Shown: positions 9,155-17,257 of the stretch, piece by piece
Numbering within the stretch: position 1 is the stretch's first letter
How the letters are laid out: each line of letters begins with the position of its first letter
Assembly (NCBI RefSeq): GCF_018070045.1
Contig: NZ_JAGPYK010000017.1
Coordinates: forward strand, 62,001 to 126,000
Length of the DNA stretch: 64,000 nt
Reading direction: 5' to 3'
Source: Micromonospora sp. U21
GTDB taxonomy: Bacteria; Actinomycetota; Actinomycetes; Mycobacteriales; Micromonosporaceae
Program-made: the position numbers and the translations under genes
The notes under the pieces: model-generated
Database searches by the model: none
Seen by the model: the letters and a program-made list of their open reading frames with translations, nothing else
What the model was told of the DNA's origin: nothing

Positions 9155-11548
9155 GTGCCTTCTGTCCTACAGAGATTCGGGGCGGTGTCGACGGCGACAT
9201 TGCTCGGTGCGCTGGCCAGCGTGGGCTTCAGTGCGCCGGCGCAGGCGCAACCGGGAAGCGCCAGCGCGAGAGGCGTCGTCGTCGACCTGTCCGCCGAGGT
9301 CCTCGACGTCGCGGTGATCAGCGCAGGGGCCGTCATCGGCACGGCGACCGCTCCGCCGGGCGGTGGCACCGACACCTCGACGTCGCTGGCGATCTCCGTG
9401 CCGGGTGCGGTGGGGGTCAGCGCGAGCGGCACCGTCGAGGAGGTCACGGCCACCCGGGCGCCGGGCGTCTCGTCCGCGCTGTCGCGGGTGAACGGGCTCA
9501 ACCTCGATGTGCTCGGTATCGACGTCCTGGACGCCACCGAGGTCTCGGCGAGTGTGTCGTGTCCGCTCGTCGGCCCGCAGACCGCCGACACGACGCTGGT
9601 CGACCTGGAACTGCTCGGCTCCGCGGTCACCCTGGCGGCCAACGGCCCCACCGTGATCGCGAGCACCGCCGTGACGGTGGCGGGCCTGGCCGGTGCCACC
9701 CTCACCGCCTCGTTGACCCGTACCGAGGTCACCACCGCACTGGGTGCCACGGCGGTCGCCGTACGCGCCACCCTCACCCTCGCCGGCACCGTCCTCGGAG
9801 CGCCGGTGACCATTCCGGTCGGCACCGTGATCGTCGCGGAGGCCACCTGTGAGCGACCGCCCATTCCCGCCCCGCCCACGGCGGCGACGATCGTGCCGGA
9901 TGAGGGTCCGCAGTCGGGTGGACAGACGGTGACGATCACCGGCACGGGCTTCGTTCCCGGTGGCACCACCGTCACCTTCGACGGGACACCGGCCACCGAC
10001 GTGGTCGTCGCCCCGAACGGCACGTCACTGACCGCCGTGACCCCACCCGGCGCGGTCGGACCCGCCTCGGTGGTGGTGAGCACCCCCGGCGGTACGGCGG
10101 CACCCTTGCAGTACACGTACCTCGCCGACGGCAGCGACGCGGTGATCACCAACCTGACACCCACGTCCGGACCGACCTCGGGCGGCACCACCGTGACGAT
10201 CACCGGCACCGGCCTCACCGGAGCCACCCAGGTCACCTTCGACGGCGTGCCCGGCACCGACTTCACCGTCAACCCGGCCGGCACCACCATCACCGTCGTC
10301 ACCCCGCCGAACGCCGCCGGACCAGCCACCGTCGAACTGGTCTTCCCCGCCGGCGAGGTCACCGCACCCACCTTCACCTACGTCGCACCGACCATCGAGT
10401 CGGTCGTACCGAACCAGGGCCCCAGCACCGGCGGCACCACGGTCACCATCACCGGCACCGGCCTCGGCGCCGCCACCGGCGTGAACTTCGGTGACACCCC
10501 CGGCGCCAACGTCGTGGTGGACCAGACCGGAACGTCCCTCACCGTCGTCACACCACCGGGCGCCCCCGGCGCCGTCGACGTCACCGTCCTCATCCCCGGC
10601 GCCAACGCCACCGCACCCGACGCCTTCACCTACCAGGCCGCCCCGCCGGCATCGGCGGCGATCACGCCCGATGAGGGCCCGCAGTCCGGTGGGCAGACGG
10701 TGACGATCACCGGTAGCGGCTTCGTTCCCGGTGGCACGACGGTCACCTTCGACGGGACACCGGCCACCGATGTGGTCGTCGCCCCGAACGGCACGTCACT
10801 GACCGCCGTGACCCCACCCGGCGCGGTCGGACCCGCCTCGGTGGTGGTGAGCACCCCCGGCGGTACGGCGGCACCCTTGCAGTACACGTACCTCGCCGAC
10901 GGCAGCGACGCGGTGATCACCAACCTGACACCCACGTCCGGACCGACCTCGGGCGGCACCACCGTGACGATCACCGGCACCGGCTTCACCGGAGCCACCC
11001 AGGTCACCTTCGACGGCGTGCCCGGCACCGACTTCACCGTCAACCCGGCCGGCACCACCATCACCGTCGTCACCCCGCCGAACGCCGCCGGACCAGCCAC
11101 CGTCGAACTGGTCTTCCCCGCCGGCGACGTCACCGCACCCACCTTCACCTATCAGGCCGCCCCACCGATCGTGGACACCCTCAGCCCGGGCCAGGGGCCC
11201 ACGAACGGTGGCACCACCGTGACCGTCATCGGCTCAGGGTTCGTGCCCGGCCAGACGACGGTCAGCATCTGCGGGCGGACCATACCGGCGAATGAGGTGA
11301 CGGTGGCCGCCGACGGGCGCTCGTTGAGCTTCCGCACGCCCGCCTGCCGCTCAGGCGACACCATCGTCACGGTGAGCACCCCGGGCGGGGTGTCGAACGG
11401 ACTGACGTTCCGCTACGTCGGGCAGATCCTGCCCGTCACCGGTGACTCCCTGGGCACACCGCTCACCTTCGGCGCGATGCTGACAATTCTCGGCGCGTTC
11501 CTGGTGCTGTTCACCCGCCACCGCAGACACAACAGCGCGTTGAAGTGA
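9155..11548 (+). CDS. LPVTG-anchored surface protein with six IPT/TIG domains
   Basis: A 797-residue exported protein. The signal peptide ends near AQAQPGSA (residue about 31). An all-beta region of about 200 residues, resembling choice-of-anchor type domains, follows. Six IPT/TIG immunoglobulin-like domains run from about residue 245 to 755, each with the pattern PxxGPxxGGxTVTITGxGF. The C terminus has LPVTG near residue 760, a hydrophobic helix and RHRRH, a sortase sorting signal. Domains 1-2 and 4-5 are almost identical even at DNA level (offset 771 bases), which shows recent internal duplication. The GTG start has GGGGGAAG just upstream. Binding partner and function are unknown; a role at the cell wall is inferred. 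Confidence 0.85.
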   Translation: MPSVLQRFGAVSTATLLGALASVGFSAPAQAQPGSASARGVVVDLSAEVLDVAVISAGAVIGTATAPPGGGTDTSTSLAISVPGAVGVSASGTVEEVTATRAPGVSSALSRVNGLNLDVLGIDVLDATEVSASVSCPLVGPQTADTTLVDLELLGSAVTLAANGPTVIASTAVTVAGLAGATLTASLTRTEVTTALGATAVAVRATLTLAGTVLGAPVTIPVGTVIVAEATCERPPIPAPPTAATIVPDEGPQSGGQTVTITGTGFVPGGTTVTFDGTPATDVVVAPNGTSLTAVTPPGAVGPASVVVSTPGGTAAPLQYTYLADGSDAVITNLTPTSGPTSGGTTVTITGTGLTGATQVTFDGVPGTDFTVNPAGTTITVVTPPNAAGPATVELVFPAGEVTAPTFTYVAPTIESVVPNQGPSTGGTTVTITGTGLGAATGVNFGDTPGANVVVDQTGTSLTVVTPPGAPGAVDVTVLIPGANATAPDAFTYQAAPPASAAITPDEGPQSGGQTVTITGSGFVPGGTTVTFDGTPATDVVVAPNGTSLTAVTPPGAVGPASVVVSTPGGTAAPLQYTYLADGSDAVITNLTPTSGPTSGGTTVTITGTGFTGATQVTFDGVPGTDFTVNPAGTTITVVTPPNAAGPATVELVFPAGDVTAPTFTYQAAPPIVDTLSPGQGPTNGGTTVTVIGSGFVPGQTTVSICGRTIPANEVTVAADGRSLSFRTPACRSGDTIVTVSTPGGVSNGLTFRYVGQILPVTGDSLGTPLTFGAMLTILGAFLVLFTRHRRHNSALK
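9899..11151 (+). repeat. internal 771-bp periodic duplication (TIG domains 1-2 and 4-5)
   Basis: Bases 9899-10380 recur at 10670-11151 with only scattered, mostly silent differences (for example glycine codons in the first 100 bases). The offset of 771 bases equals 257 codons, so the frame is kept. Domain 3 lies between the copies. Confidence 0.85.
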
Positions 11549-11556
11549 CGACCGCA

Positions 11557-11596
11557 CCCGTCCGGCCAGGGCCCTACGGGGCAGTGGCCGGACGGG
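11557..11596 (+). terminator. hairpin after the LPVTG gene
   Basis: CCCGTCCGGCCA pairs perfectly with TGGCCGGACGGG across a 16-base loop, starting nine bases after the stop codon. Confidence 0.6.
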
Positions 11597-11656
11597 CACG
11601 GTACCGACAGCACGGTCAGTGACGTTGACGCAGCGAGTCGACGTGGCCCGGCGCGG

Positions 11657-11692
11657 AACGGCTCGTCACCGGTATTCCGGTGACGAGCCGTT
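11657..11692 (-). terminator. hairpin ending the Val-Gly tRNA transcript
   Basis: A 16-bp perfect stem (AACGGCTCGTCACCGG and its complement) with a TATT loop starts seven bases beyond the 3' CCA of tRNA-Val on the minus strand. Confidence 0.65.
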
Positions 11693-11698
11693 CTTCGT

Positions 11699-11773
11699 TG
11701 GTGGGCGATACTGGGTTTGAACCAGTGACCTCTTCCGTGTCAGGGAAGCGCGCTCCCACTGCGCCAATCGCCC
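11699..11773 (-). tRNA. tRNA-Val (GAC), copy 1
   Basis: On the minus strand a full cloverleaf is seen: acceptor GGGCGAT pairs with ATCGCCC, the anticodon loop CTGACAC carries GAC, and the T arm has GGTTCAAACC. CCA is encoded (ACCA at 11702-11699). The gene follows tRNA-Gly in the same direction and is nearly identical to copy 2 at 15084-15158. Confidence 0.95.
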
Positions 11774-11819
11774 GTGGTGACCGCCCGAACCGGTAGCCAG
11801 GCCCGTGGGGCGGATCGCG

Positions 11820-11892
11820 AGCGGACGACGGGATTCGAACCCGCGACCCTCACCTTGGCAAGGTGATGCGCTACCAGCTGCGCTACGTCCGC
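11820..11892 (-). tRNA. tRNA-Gly (GCC), copy 1
   Basis: Minus-strand cloverleaf: acceptor GCGGACG/CGTCCGC, anticodon stem CACCT/AGGTG with loop TTGCCAA (anticodon GCC), T arm GGGTTCGAATCCC. CCA is not encoded. It matches copy 2 at 15278-15350 exactly and precedes tRNA-Val in one transcript. Confidence 0.95.
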
Positions 11893-11922
11893 ACGTCCCC
11901 GGTGTGCGCCGGCGACAGGTGA

Positions 11923-11928
11923 ACTCTA
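11923..11928 (-). promoter_or_regulatory. -10 element for tRNA-Gly/Val operon, copy 1
   Basis: The minus strand reads TAGAGT 31 bases before the 5' end of tRNA-Gly, comparable to TAAAGT before the second array. No good -35 is apparent. Confidence 0.4.
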
Positions 11929-12039
11929 CCCGACCGCAAGATCGCCCGGAGCGCCACCCTGGGTGGGTGGCGGTTGCGCTGGTCGGCACCGGGGTACTGA
12001 AGGACTCGACAGCGCACCACATCCCCTAAGGAGGCTGTC

Positions 12040-12282
12040 GTGGGTATCGGCACCAGCATCTTCCTGATCGCGCTCGGCGCGATTCTCACCTTCGCGCTGG
12101 ACGCGAGCGTCGGCGGTATCAACCTCGACGTGGTCGGCTGGATCCTGATGGCGGCCGGTGTGCTCGGCCTGATCATGACCACGCTGATCTGGGGTCGTCG
12201 CCGCGAGGTGGTCACCACCAGCGAGCAGCCGGTGGAGTACCGCCAGGTCGAGGAGCGGCGGGACATCGCCCCGCCGCTGTGA
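12040..12282 (+). CDS. small DUF6458-type membrane protein
   Basis: An 80-residue protein with two predicted membrane helices, about residues 5-22 and 30-48, joined by a short turn (DASVGGINLD). A charged cytoplasmic tail starts at GRRREVV. The GTG start follows a strong AAGGAGG site. The pattern (MGIGTSIFLIALGAILTFA, then LDVVGWILMAAGVLGLI) is that of the widespread actinobacterial DUF6458 family, whose function is unknown. It stands alone between a tRNA array and a convergent PEP-mutase gene, and is followed by a strong hairpin. Confidence 0.8.
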   Translation: MGIGTSIFLIALGAILTFALDASVGGINLDVVGWILMAAGVLGLIMTTLIWGRRREVVTTSEQPVEYRQVEERRDIAPPL

Positions 12283-12317
12283 CACCCCCTGTCCGCCGCC
12301 GGCGGAACACGCGATCC

Positions 12318-12351
12318 CGGGCCGGCCGCCTCGATCGAGGTGGCCGGCCCG
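12318..12351. terminator. bidirectional hairpin between convergent genes
   Basis: CGGGCCGGCC-G-CCTCGA pairs with TCGAGG-T-GGCCGGCCCG, giving 16 paired bases with one mismatch. It lies between the ends of the DUF6458 and PEP-mutase-like genes. Confidence 0.65.
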
Positions 12352-12406
12352 TCGCACCCGTGACCCCGGCGCGCCGCAGGCGGCACCGCCGCGCGGCCCT
12401 CGCCGG

Positions 12407-13225
12407 TCACCGCATCAGCGCGTTGAGCGTTCCGTAGTCGAGGGTGTCCGCCAGCGCGCCATACGTGCCCGCGCCAAGGGCCTCGTCCGCTGCCCGGCGG
12501 GCGACCGCGTACGCGGCCTCCGCGACCGACGAGCCGAGGCTCACCCGGGCCACGCCCAGCCGGGCCAGGTCCCCCACTGCCGGCGCACCCGGCCCGGCGA
12601 GCACGTTCAGCGGCGCGGGCACCGCCTGCACCAGCGCGCGGATGGTCACCAGGTCCACCACCCCGGGCACGAAGATGCCGTCCGCGCCGGCGGCGAGATA
12701 GGCGGCGGCCCGGGCCACGGTCTCGTCGACGTCCCCGGCGCCGCAGAGGAACGTGTCGATCCGGGCGTTGACGTAGAGCGACAGCCCCGCCGCGTCGGCC
12801 GCGCCCCGCACCGCGCAGATCCGGGCGCACTGGTCGGGCAGGTCGCGCAACGGCGGCCCTGCCTCACGTCGGGCGTCCTCGACGTTCACGCCGACGGCAC
12901 CGGCGCCGAGCACGGCGCGGGTGGTCACGCCGACCTCCGCCGACGTCACCCCGTACCCGGACTCGATGTCCGCGGTGACCGGCAGCGACACCGCGGCGGC
13001 GACCCGGCCGACCAGGTCGACGGCCGCGTCGCGTCCGAGGACGTCGCCGTCGGGCGCACCCAGGCTCCAGGCGACGCCGGCGCTGGTGGTGGCCACCGCG
13101 CGGGCGCCGGCGGCCGCCACGATGCGGGCGCTCGCGGCGTCCCAGGCGTTGACCAGGACCAGCGGCGACCCGGGTGTGTGCAGGGATCGGAACAGTTCAG
13201 CTCGGGTGTGGTGGTGTTCACTCAC
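12407..13225 (-). CDS. isocitrate lyase/PEP mutase family protein
   Basis: A 272-residue TIM-barrel protein of the PEP mutase/isocitrate lyase superfamily, which makes or breaks C-C or P-C bonds of 2-oxo acids. Visible motifs are VLVNAWDAASARIV near the N terminus, the metal-site strand ADIESGYG and GVNVEDA. The GTG at 13225 (SEHHHTRAELF) gives the usual family length; the frame stays open upstream but that part is unconserved and overlaps the divergent regulator. It lacks the KKCGH motif of true isocitrate lyases, so it is more likely a 2-methylisocitrate-lyase- or oxaloacetase-like enzyme of unknown substrate. The divergent ArsR-type gene may regulate it. Confidence 0.8.
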   Translation of the reverse strand: MSEHHHTRAELFRSLHTPGSPLVLVNAWDAASARIVAAAGARAVATTSAGVAWSLGAPDGDVLGRDAAVDLVGRVAAAVSLPVTADIESGYGVTSAEVGVTTRAVLGAGAVGVNVEDARREAGPPLRDLPDQCARICAVRGAADAAGLSLYVNARIDTFLCGAGDVDETVARAAAYLAAGADGIFVPGVVDLVTIRALVQAVPAPLNVLAGPGAPAVGDLARLGVARVSLGSSVAEAAYAVARRAADEALGAGTYGALADTLDYGTLNALMR

Positions 13226-13295
13226 CCGGCAAGTCTCGGCCGGCCCCGACCCCGGCGGTAATGTTTCAGTCCCAGCTGAATCCACCGGGGGTGCC

Positions 13296-14276
13296 GTGGT
13301 CGCCATCAGCATGTCGGCGGGTGCGGTCGCCCGCATCCGGTTCGCCGTCTCCTGCCTGTGGGAGGTCGTCGCGAGCGTCCGGGTGCTGCGCAACCCCGCG
13401 GACCACGCCGTCCACCTGCCCTGGGTACGCCGGGTCCGTCCGCCGCTGGTCGAAGCCGGGTTGGTCGGCCCGGACGGCGGGCTGCTCTGGCAGCTGGTGC
13501 CGGCCCGGCCCGGCTACCTGGCCGACTTCCTCACCCCGCCGCCCGCCGGCCTCATCCCGGACCTGGCCGCCGAACTGGCCGCCCTGCGCGACACCCCGGC
13601 CGACACCGTGCGTGCGCACCTGGACCTGTACCCGGGCGACCGCACGCCGGCGCTCGCCGCCCTGTACGCCGACCCGCCGGCCGGGCTGCGCCGGCTGACC
13701 GGGGAGATCGAGGCGTACTGGCGGATCGCCCTGGCCCCGCACTGGCCACGGCTACGGCTGCTGCTCGACGCCGACGTCACCGCCCGCGCCCGCCTGCTCG
13801 CCGAGGACGGCGCGGCGGTTCTCCTCAACGACCTGCACCGGCAGGTCCGGTGGGAGGACGACACCCTGCTCGTCGCGCAGCGGCACTGCCTGGCGCCGGA
13901 CGTCGCGGACGGCCCGGGCCTGGTGCTGGTGCCGTCGGTCTTCGTCTGGCCGTCGGTGGCGAGCGTGTCCGCCGGGGACGCGCCGCAGCTCGCCTATCCC
14001 GCCCGTGGGCTCGGCACGCTCTGGGAGCGCCCGAGCGGCGTCCCGGACGCGCTGGCCGCCGTCCTCGGTCGCGGGCGGGCCCGGCTGCTCACCGAACTGA
14101 CCGGGCCGGTGAGCACCACCGAGCTGGCCCGGCGTAGCGGGATGTCACCCGGCGGGGTCTCCCAACACCTCACCGCGTTACGCGCGGCCGGCCTGGTGGT
14201 GACCCACCGGCGGGGCCGGACAGTGCTCAGCGCCCGCACCGACCTCGCCGAGGCGCTGCTCTCCGCGGCGGGGTAG
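13296..14276 (+). CDS. ArsR/DUF5937-type winged-helix transcriptional regulator
   Basis: A 326-residue regulator. The long N-terminal region (residues 1-250) resembles the DUF5937-like portion common in actinobacterial ArsR proteins. The C terminus is a winged helix-turn-helix with SGMSPGGVSQHLTALRAAG as recognition region and THRRGRTVLSAR as wing. No metal-binding Cys motif is seen, so metal sensing is unlikely. The GTG at 13296 has GGGGG five bases upstream; an in-frame ATG follows at 13311. It is divergent from the PEP-mutase-like gene with about 70 bases between starts, suggesting local control. Confidence 0.75.
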   Translation: MVAISMSAGAVARIRFAVSCLWEVVASVRVLRNPADHAVHLPWVRRVRPPLVEAGLVGPDGGLLWQLVPARPGYLADFLTPPPAGLIPDLAAELAALRDTPADTVRAHLDLYPGDRTPALAALYADPPAGLRRLTGEIEAYWRIALAPHWPRLRLLLDADVTARARLLAEDGAAVLLNDLHRQVRWEDDTLLVAQRHCLAPDVADGPGLVLVPSVFVWPSVASVSAGDAPQLAYPARGLGTLWERPSGVPDALAAVLGRGRARLLTELTGPVSTTELARRSGMSPGGVSQHLTALRAAGLVVTHRRGRTVLSARTDLAEALLSAAG

Positions 14277-14327
14277 GAGCGTTGTCGCTGGTGAAGGGCG
14301 TTCCGACCGCGCGTTAAGATCCGGAAC

Positions 14328-14987
14328 GTGGAGTCCCTCGACGCGGTGCTGGCCGCGCACCGCGCGTACCTGCTCGGTTGGAACATCGGCGCACCCGGGG
14401 GGTCCCGACCTACCGACCTACCGCAGCGATGTGCCACACACGTCCCTCAACGGCGTGCTGCGCGTGGCCGGACGCACGCCGCAGGCCGCGCTCACCGAGG
14501 CCCGGCACCGCCTCGACGGCGTACCTCGGGTCTGGTGGGTCGGCCCGGACAGCGACGCTGACACGGCCGACGGCCTGGTGTTCCTCGGCGCCGTCGAGGT
14601 CGCCCTCCTGCCGATCATGACCGTGGTGATCGAGGCCGCGGCCGACGCGCCGACGCCGGCCGGGTTGCACATCGCCGAGACCACCGACGTGGACGCGTTC
14701 GTCCGGGCCTATGCCCGGGTGTCCGGAATCCCGGCGGAAGGCGTGGCGGTGACGATCGACCGGGAGAAGGCGTTCACCGGCGACGGCACGGTGATCAGGC
14801 TGGCCGGCCACCTCGACGACGGCCGGATCGGCAGGGCGTCGGCGCGGCGATGACCAGGGCGGCGCTCGACCTGGCTGCCGAGCGGGGCGTCCGCACGGCA
14901 GCACTCACCTCGATTCCCGTCGGCGAGCCGGTCTACCGCCGCCTCGGCTTCCGCACCGTGGGCACGTTCCGGCTGCTGACCTTCTGA
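14328..14987 (+). pseudogene. GNAT-family N-acetyltransferase, frameshifted
   Basis: Three reading-frame pieces together make one GNAT protein. Piece 1 (from 14328) gives MESLDAVLAAHRAYLLGW. Piece 2 (about 14416-14828, another frame) gives TYRSDVPHTSLNGVLR through EKAFTGDGTVIRLAG. Piece 3 (about 14829-14987, first frame again) contains the acetyl-CoA loop RQGVGAAMTRAAL and the typical ending VYRRLGFRTVGTFRLLTF. The first shift lies near a run of six G (about 14396-14401). The second comes just before the CoA loop, where some residues also seem to be missing. Either the gene is dead or the assembly has two indels here. Confidence 0.7.
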
Positions 14988-15034
14988 GCCGAGCCGGGGG
15001 TGGCCCATGCTCAGCGGGCCCCCGGATGCAGAAA

Positions 15035-15063
15035 AGCTCGCTACCGGGACCCGGTAGCGAGCT
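15035..15063 (-). terminator. intrinsic terminator of the Val-Cys-Gly tRNA transcript
   Basis: On the minus strand a 13-bp perfect stem (AGCTCGCTACCGG) with a three-base loop is followed by TTTTC, a classic terminator about 20 bases after tRNA-Val. Confidence 0.8.
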
Positions 15064-15083
15064 GTCTGACCTGCTCATCGAAC

Positions 15084-15158
15084 TGGTGGGCGATACTGGG
15101 TTTGAACCAGTGACCTCTTCCGTGTCAAGGAAGCGCGCTCCCACTGCGCCAATCGCCC
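15084..15158 (-). tRNA. tRNA-Val (GAC), copy 2
   Basis: Same cloverleaf as copy 1, with acceptor GGGCGAT/ATCGCCC and encoded CCA. The anticodon loop reads TTGACAC instead of CTGACAC, a single change at position 32, leaving anticodon GAC intact. It is the last gene of the three-tRNA minus-strand array. Confidence 0.95.
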
Positions 15159-15172
15159 GTGCCTTGTTGCTG

Positions 15173-15243
15173 AGGTGGGGACGGGATTTGAACCCGCGTA
15201 CACGGCTTTGCAGGCCGTTGCCTCGCCTCTCGGCCACCCCACC
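15173..15243 (-). tRNA. tRNA-Cys (GCA)
   Basis: Minus-strand cloverleaf: acceptor GGTGGGG/CCCCACC, anticodon stem ACGGC/GCCGT with loop CTGCAAA (anticodon GCA), T arm GGGTTCAAATCCC. CCA is not encoded. It lies between tRNA-Gly and tRNA-Val; the first array at 11.7 kb lacks it. Confidence 0.95.
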
Positions 15244-15277
15244 GAGGTTGCCCCCGTCGTACGTGGCGGCAGCTCCG

Positions 15278-15350
15278 AGCGGACGACGGGATTCGAACCC
15301 GCGACCCTCACCTTGGCAAGGTGATGCGCTACCAGCTGCGCTACGTCCGC
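15278..15350 (-). tRNA. tRNA-Gly (GCC), copy 2
   Basis: Identical over its length to the copy at 11820-11892 (loop TTGCCAA, anticodon GCC, no encoded CCA). First gene of the array, 33 bases after the predicted -10. Confidence 0.95.
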
Positions 15351-15382
15351 ACGCCCCCGGCGTTCCCGGGTGACGGATGAGA

Positions 15383-15412
15383 ACTTTAGCCGAGCCGGTG
15401 AACGACTGCCAA
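15383..15412 (-). promoter_or_regulatory. promoter of the Gly-Cys-Val tRNA operon
   Basis: The minus strand reads TTGGCA, 18 bases, then TAAAGT: a good housekeeping sigma-type promoter ending 32 bases before the 5' end of tRNA-Gly. Confidence 0.65.
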
Positions 15413-15793
15413 CTCGGGGTCCGCGTCGGCGCGTCCCTCCCCACCGTGCCCGCACGGTGCGGGGTGATCGACTCCGCATCCCCGATGTCGGGGCATCTGC
15501 CACCCGGGGACAACGCGGCATCGCCGACGTCGAGCCGATCACCTCGGGCCAGCTTCCTAGGGGGCTGACCTGGGCCTCACTGGCCGTCACCGTCCCGGGT
15601 CGCCGGGGGATGCCGGTCCGCGGTCGGTGGGGCGGCGGCCGACAGGCGTCCCCGTGCGCCGGTCGGTGCCGGCGGACCTCGACGAACGCCCCTAGAAGAA
15701 CGAGGGAAGGCAGCATCGGGAAGTGTCCGGCTTCCGACTGTCGCATCGCGGATCGGACGGTAGCGGTAACTGTTCGTGTTCGGTCCGATGGGC
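15413..15793. other. intergenic region without a recognised gene
   Basis: About 380 bases between the tRNA promoter and the TetR promoter. Reading frames here lack conserved features or ribosome sites. Near its right end, GGTAGCGGTAAC (15759-15770) is echoed by GCTACGGTAAC before the TetR start, a direct repeat that could be the regulator's operator. Confidence 0.4.
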
Positions 15794-15799
15794 TACGGT
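15794..15799 (+). promoter_or_regulatory. -10 element, leaderless start of TetR gene
   Basis: TACGGT lies seven bases before the GTG at 15807, which has no ribosome site. Confidence 0.5.
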
Positions 15800-15806
15800 A
15801 ACGGTC

Positions 15807-16409
15807 GTGACGAGACGTGCGGCCGAGATCCGCCTGGATGCCCTGCTGCGCACCGCCTGTGACGTGATCGTTGAGCGCGGTCTGGCCAACACCCGGACGG
15901 CGGACGTGGCGCAGGCCGCCGGCGTCAGTCAGGCCCTGGTTTTCTACCACTTCGCCACCAAGGAACGGTTGCTCGCGCAGGCGTTCGCGTACGCGGTCGA
16001 GCAGGATCTGGCCCGGCTGGACGCGGTGACCCGATCCTCGGCCCCGCCGCTGACCAAGCTCCGCCGGATCCTCAAGCTCTACACACCGGCCGGGCGGGCC
16101 ACCTCCTGGTCCATGTGGATCGACGGCTGGTCGGAGTCGCTGCGCACCCCCGAGCTGGAGAAGGTCTCCCGCCGGCTCGACCTGCGCTGGCGGCAGGACC
16201 TGGCCGCGGTGATCTCCGCCGGGGTCGCCGACGGCACCTTCCAGTGCGCCGACCCGGACGGGGCCGCCTGGCGGATCAGCGCGGTGATGGACGGCCTGGC
16301 CGTGCAGCTCGCCGTGCACGACCGGGTGATCTCCCGTCGGCAGTTCGGCGAGTGGGTCCGCCTGGTCACCGCCCGGGAGCTCGGCCTGGACCTGACCGAC
16401 CTGGACTGA
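15807..16409 (+). CDS. TetR/AcrR family transcriptional regulator, BetI-like C-terminal domain
   Basis: A 200-residue dimeric repressor. The N-terminal helix-turn-helix (about residues 8-55) has VERGLANTRTADVAQAAGVS and the recognition helix ending LVFYHFATKERLL. The C-terminal ligand domain resembles the BetI/TetR_C_6 type (RRILKLYTPAGRATSWSMWI, MDGLAVQLAVHDR). The GTG at 15807 is preferred because the conserved sequence begins there and a -10 sits seven bases upstream. No adjacent transporter or catabolic gene identifies its target; the TIGR03086 protein downstream is the nearest candidate. Direct repeats before the start suggest autoregulation. Confidence 0.82.
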   Translation: MTRRAAEIRLDALLRTACDVIVERGLANTRTADVAQAAGVSQALVFYHFATKERLLAQAFAYAVEQDLARLDAVTRSSAPPLTKLRRILKLYTPAGRATSWSMWIDGWSESLRTPELEKVSRRLDLRWRQDLAAVISAGVADGTFQCADPDGAAWRISAVMDGLAVQLAVHDRVISRRQFGEWVRLVTARELGLDLTDLD

Positions 16410-16511
16410 TCCGCTGGCGGCCACCCGCCGGCCCGATGGATCGGCGGATCACCCTGCCGTGGCCGGGCAAAACCGCTCGGCCCACCACGCCCGCCCGGAA
16501 CAATCGGCAGC

Positions 16512-17090
16512 ATGGATCTGCTGGAGGCGTACCGCCGGAGCCTGGCCGAGTTCATCGACCGGGTGGACCAGGTCGGGCCCGGCCAGTGGTCCGACCCGAC
16601 ACCCTGCCCGGACTGGGACGTTCGCGCGCTGGTCAACCACGTGGTCAGCGAAGGCCGGTGGAGCGTGCCGCTGCTCGCCGGCCGGACCGTCGACGAGGTC
16701 GGCGGCCGGTTCGACGGCGACCAGCTCGGCGCCGACCCGGCCATGATGGCGCGGGAGGCGGCCGCGCAGGCCGAGATCGCCGCCACCCATCCCGGCGCGC
16801 TCGACCGCACCGTGCGCCTCTCCGCCGGCGACACCCCGGCCGACGAGTACCTCCAGCAGCTCCTCGCCGAGCACCTGGTGCACGGCTGGGACGTGGCGGT
16901 GGCGATCGGCGCCGAGCCGCGACTGGACCCGGATGTGGTGCCGGTGTGCGCCCGGTGGTTCGCCGGCCGGGTCGACGACTACCGGCGCGACGACCTGGTC
17001 CGGACCGGGGCGCGGGTGTCCACCGACGACGAGCAGGACCACCTCCTTGCCGCCTTCGGCCGCGACCCCGACTGGGCGCCGGGCGGCTGA
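16512..17090 (+). CDS. TIGR03086 family metal-binding protein (DinB/maleylpyruvate isomerase fold)
   Basis: A 192-residue four-helix-bundle protein of the DinB/mycothiol-dependent maleylpyruvate isomerase superfamily. The N terminus has the family pattern DPTPCPDWDVRALVNHVV. Together with LAEHLVHGWDVA near residue 120 it supplies the metal-ligand histidines of the family. Members include mycothiol-dependent enzymes, but most TIGR03086 proteins have no known substrate. It starts about 100 bases after the TetR gene in the same direction; AACAAT seven bases before ATG may be a weak -10. Confidence 0.82.
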   Translation: MDLLEAYRRSLAEFIDRVDQVGPGQWSDPTPCPDWDVRALVNHVVSEGRWSVPLLAGRTVDEVGGRFDGDQLGADPAMMAREAAAQAEIAATHPGALDRTVRLSAGDTPADEYLQQLLAEHLVHGWDVAVAIGAEPRLDPDVVPVCARWFAGRVDDYRRDDLVRTGARVSTDDEQDHLLAAFGRDPDWAPGG

Positions 17091-17257
17091 GCGCGCCGCG
17101 CCCGTGGGCGCTCCACGTTGATTTATCTCGATCTGTCGGCGCGTCACCGCGCCCGGACCTTGCCGCCACCTCGACCGGCTGATATCCACAGATGCGCATG
17201 CTTACCGCGCAGCGTCGGCCGGCGGCCGCCGGCCATCCGCTCCCACGAGGAGGTCCC

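Noticed and set aside
9130..10377. A 415-codon Val/Thr/Pro-rich frame antisense to the TIG protein
   Set aside because: It is the complement of the repetitive TIG coding sequence; the signal peptide, TIG motifs and LPVTG support the plus strand.
11657..11692. The hairpin beside the first tRNA array as an attachment site for an integrated element
   Set aside because: It is a self-complementary terminator placed correctly for the tRNA transcript; no integrase gene or matching repeat at the far side was seen.
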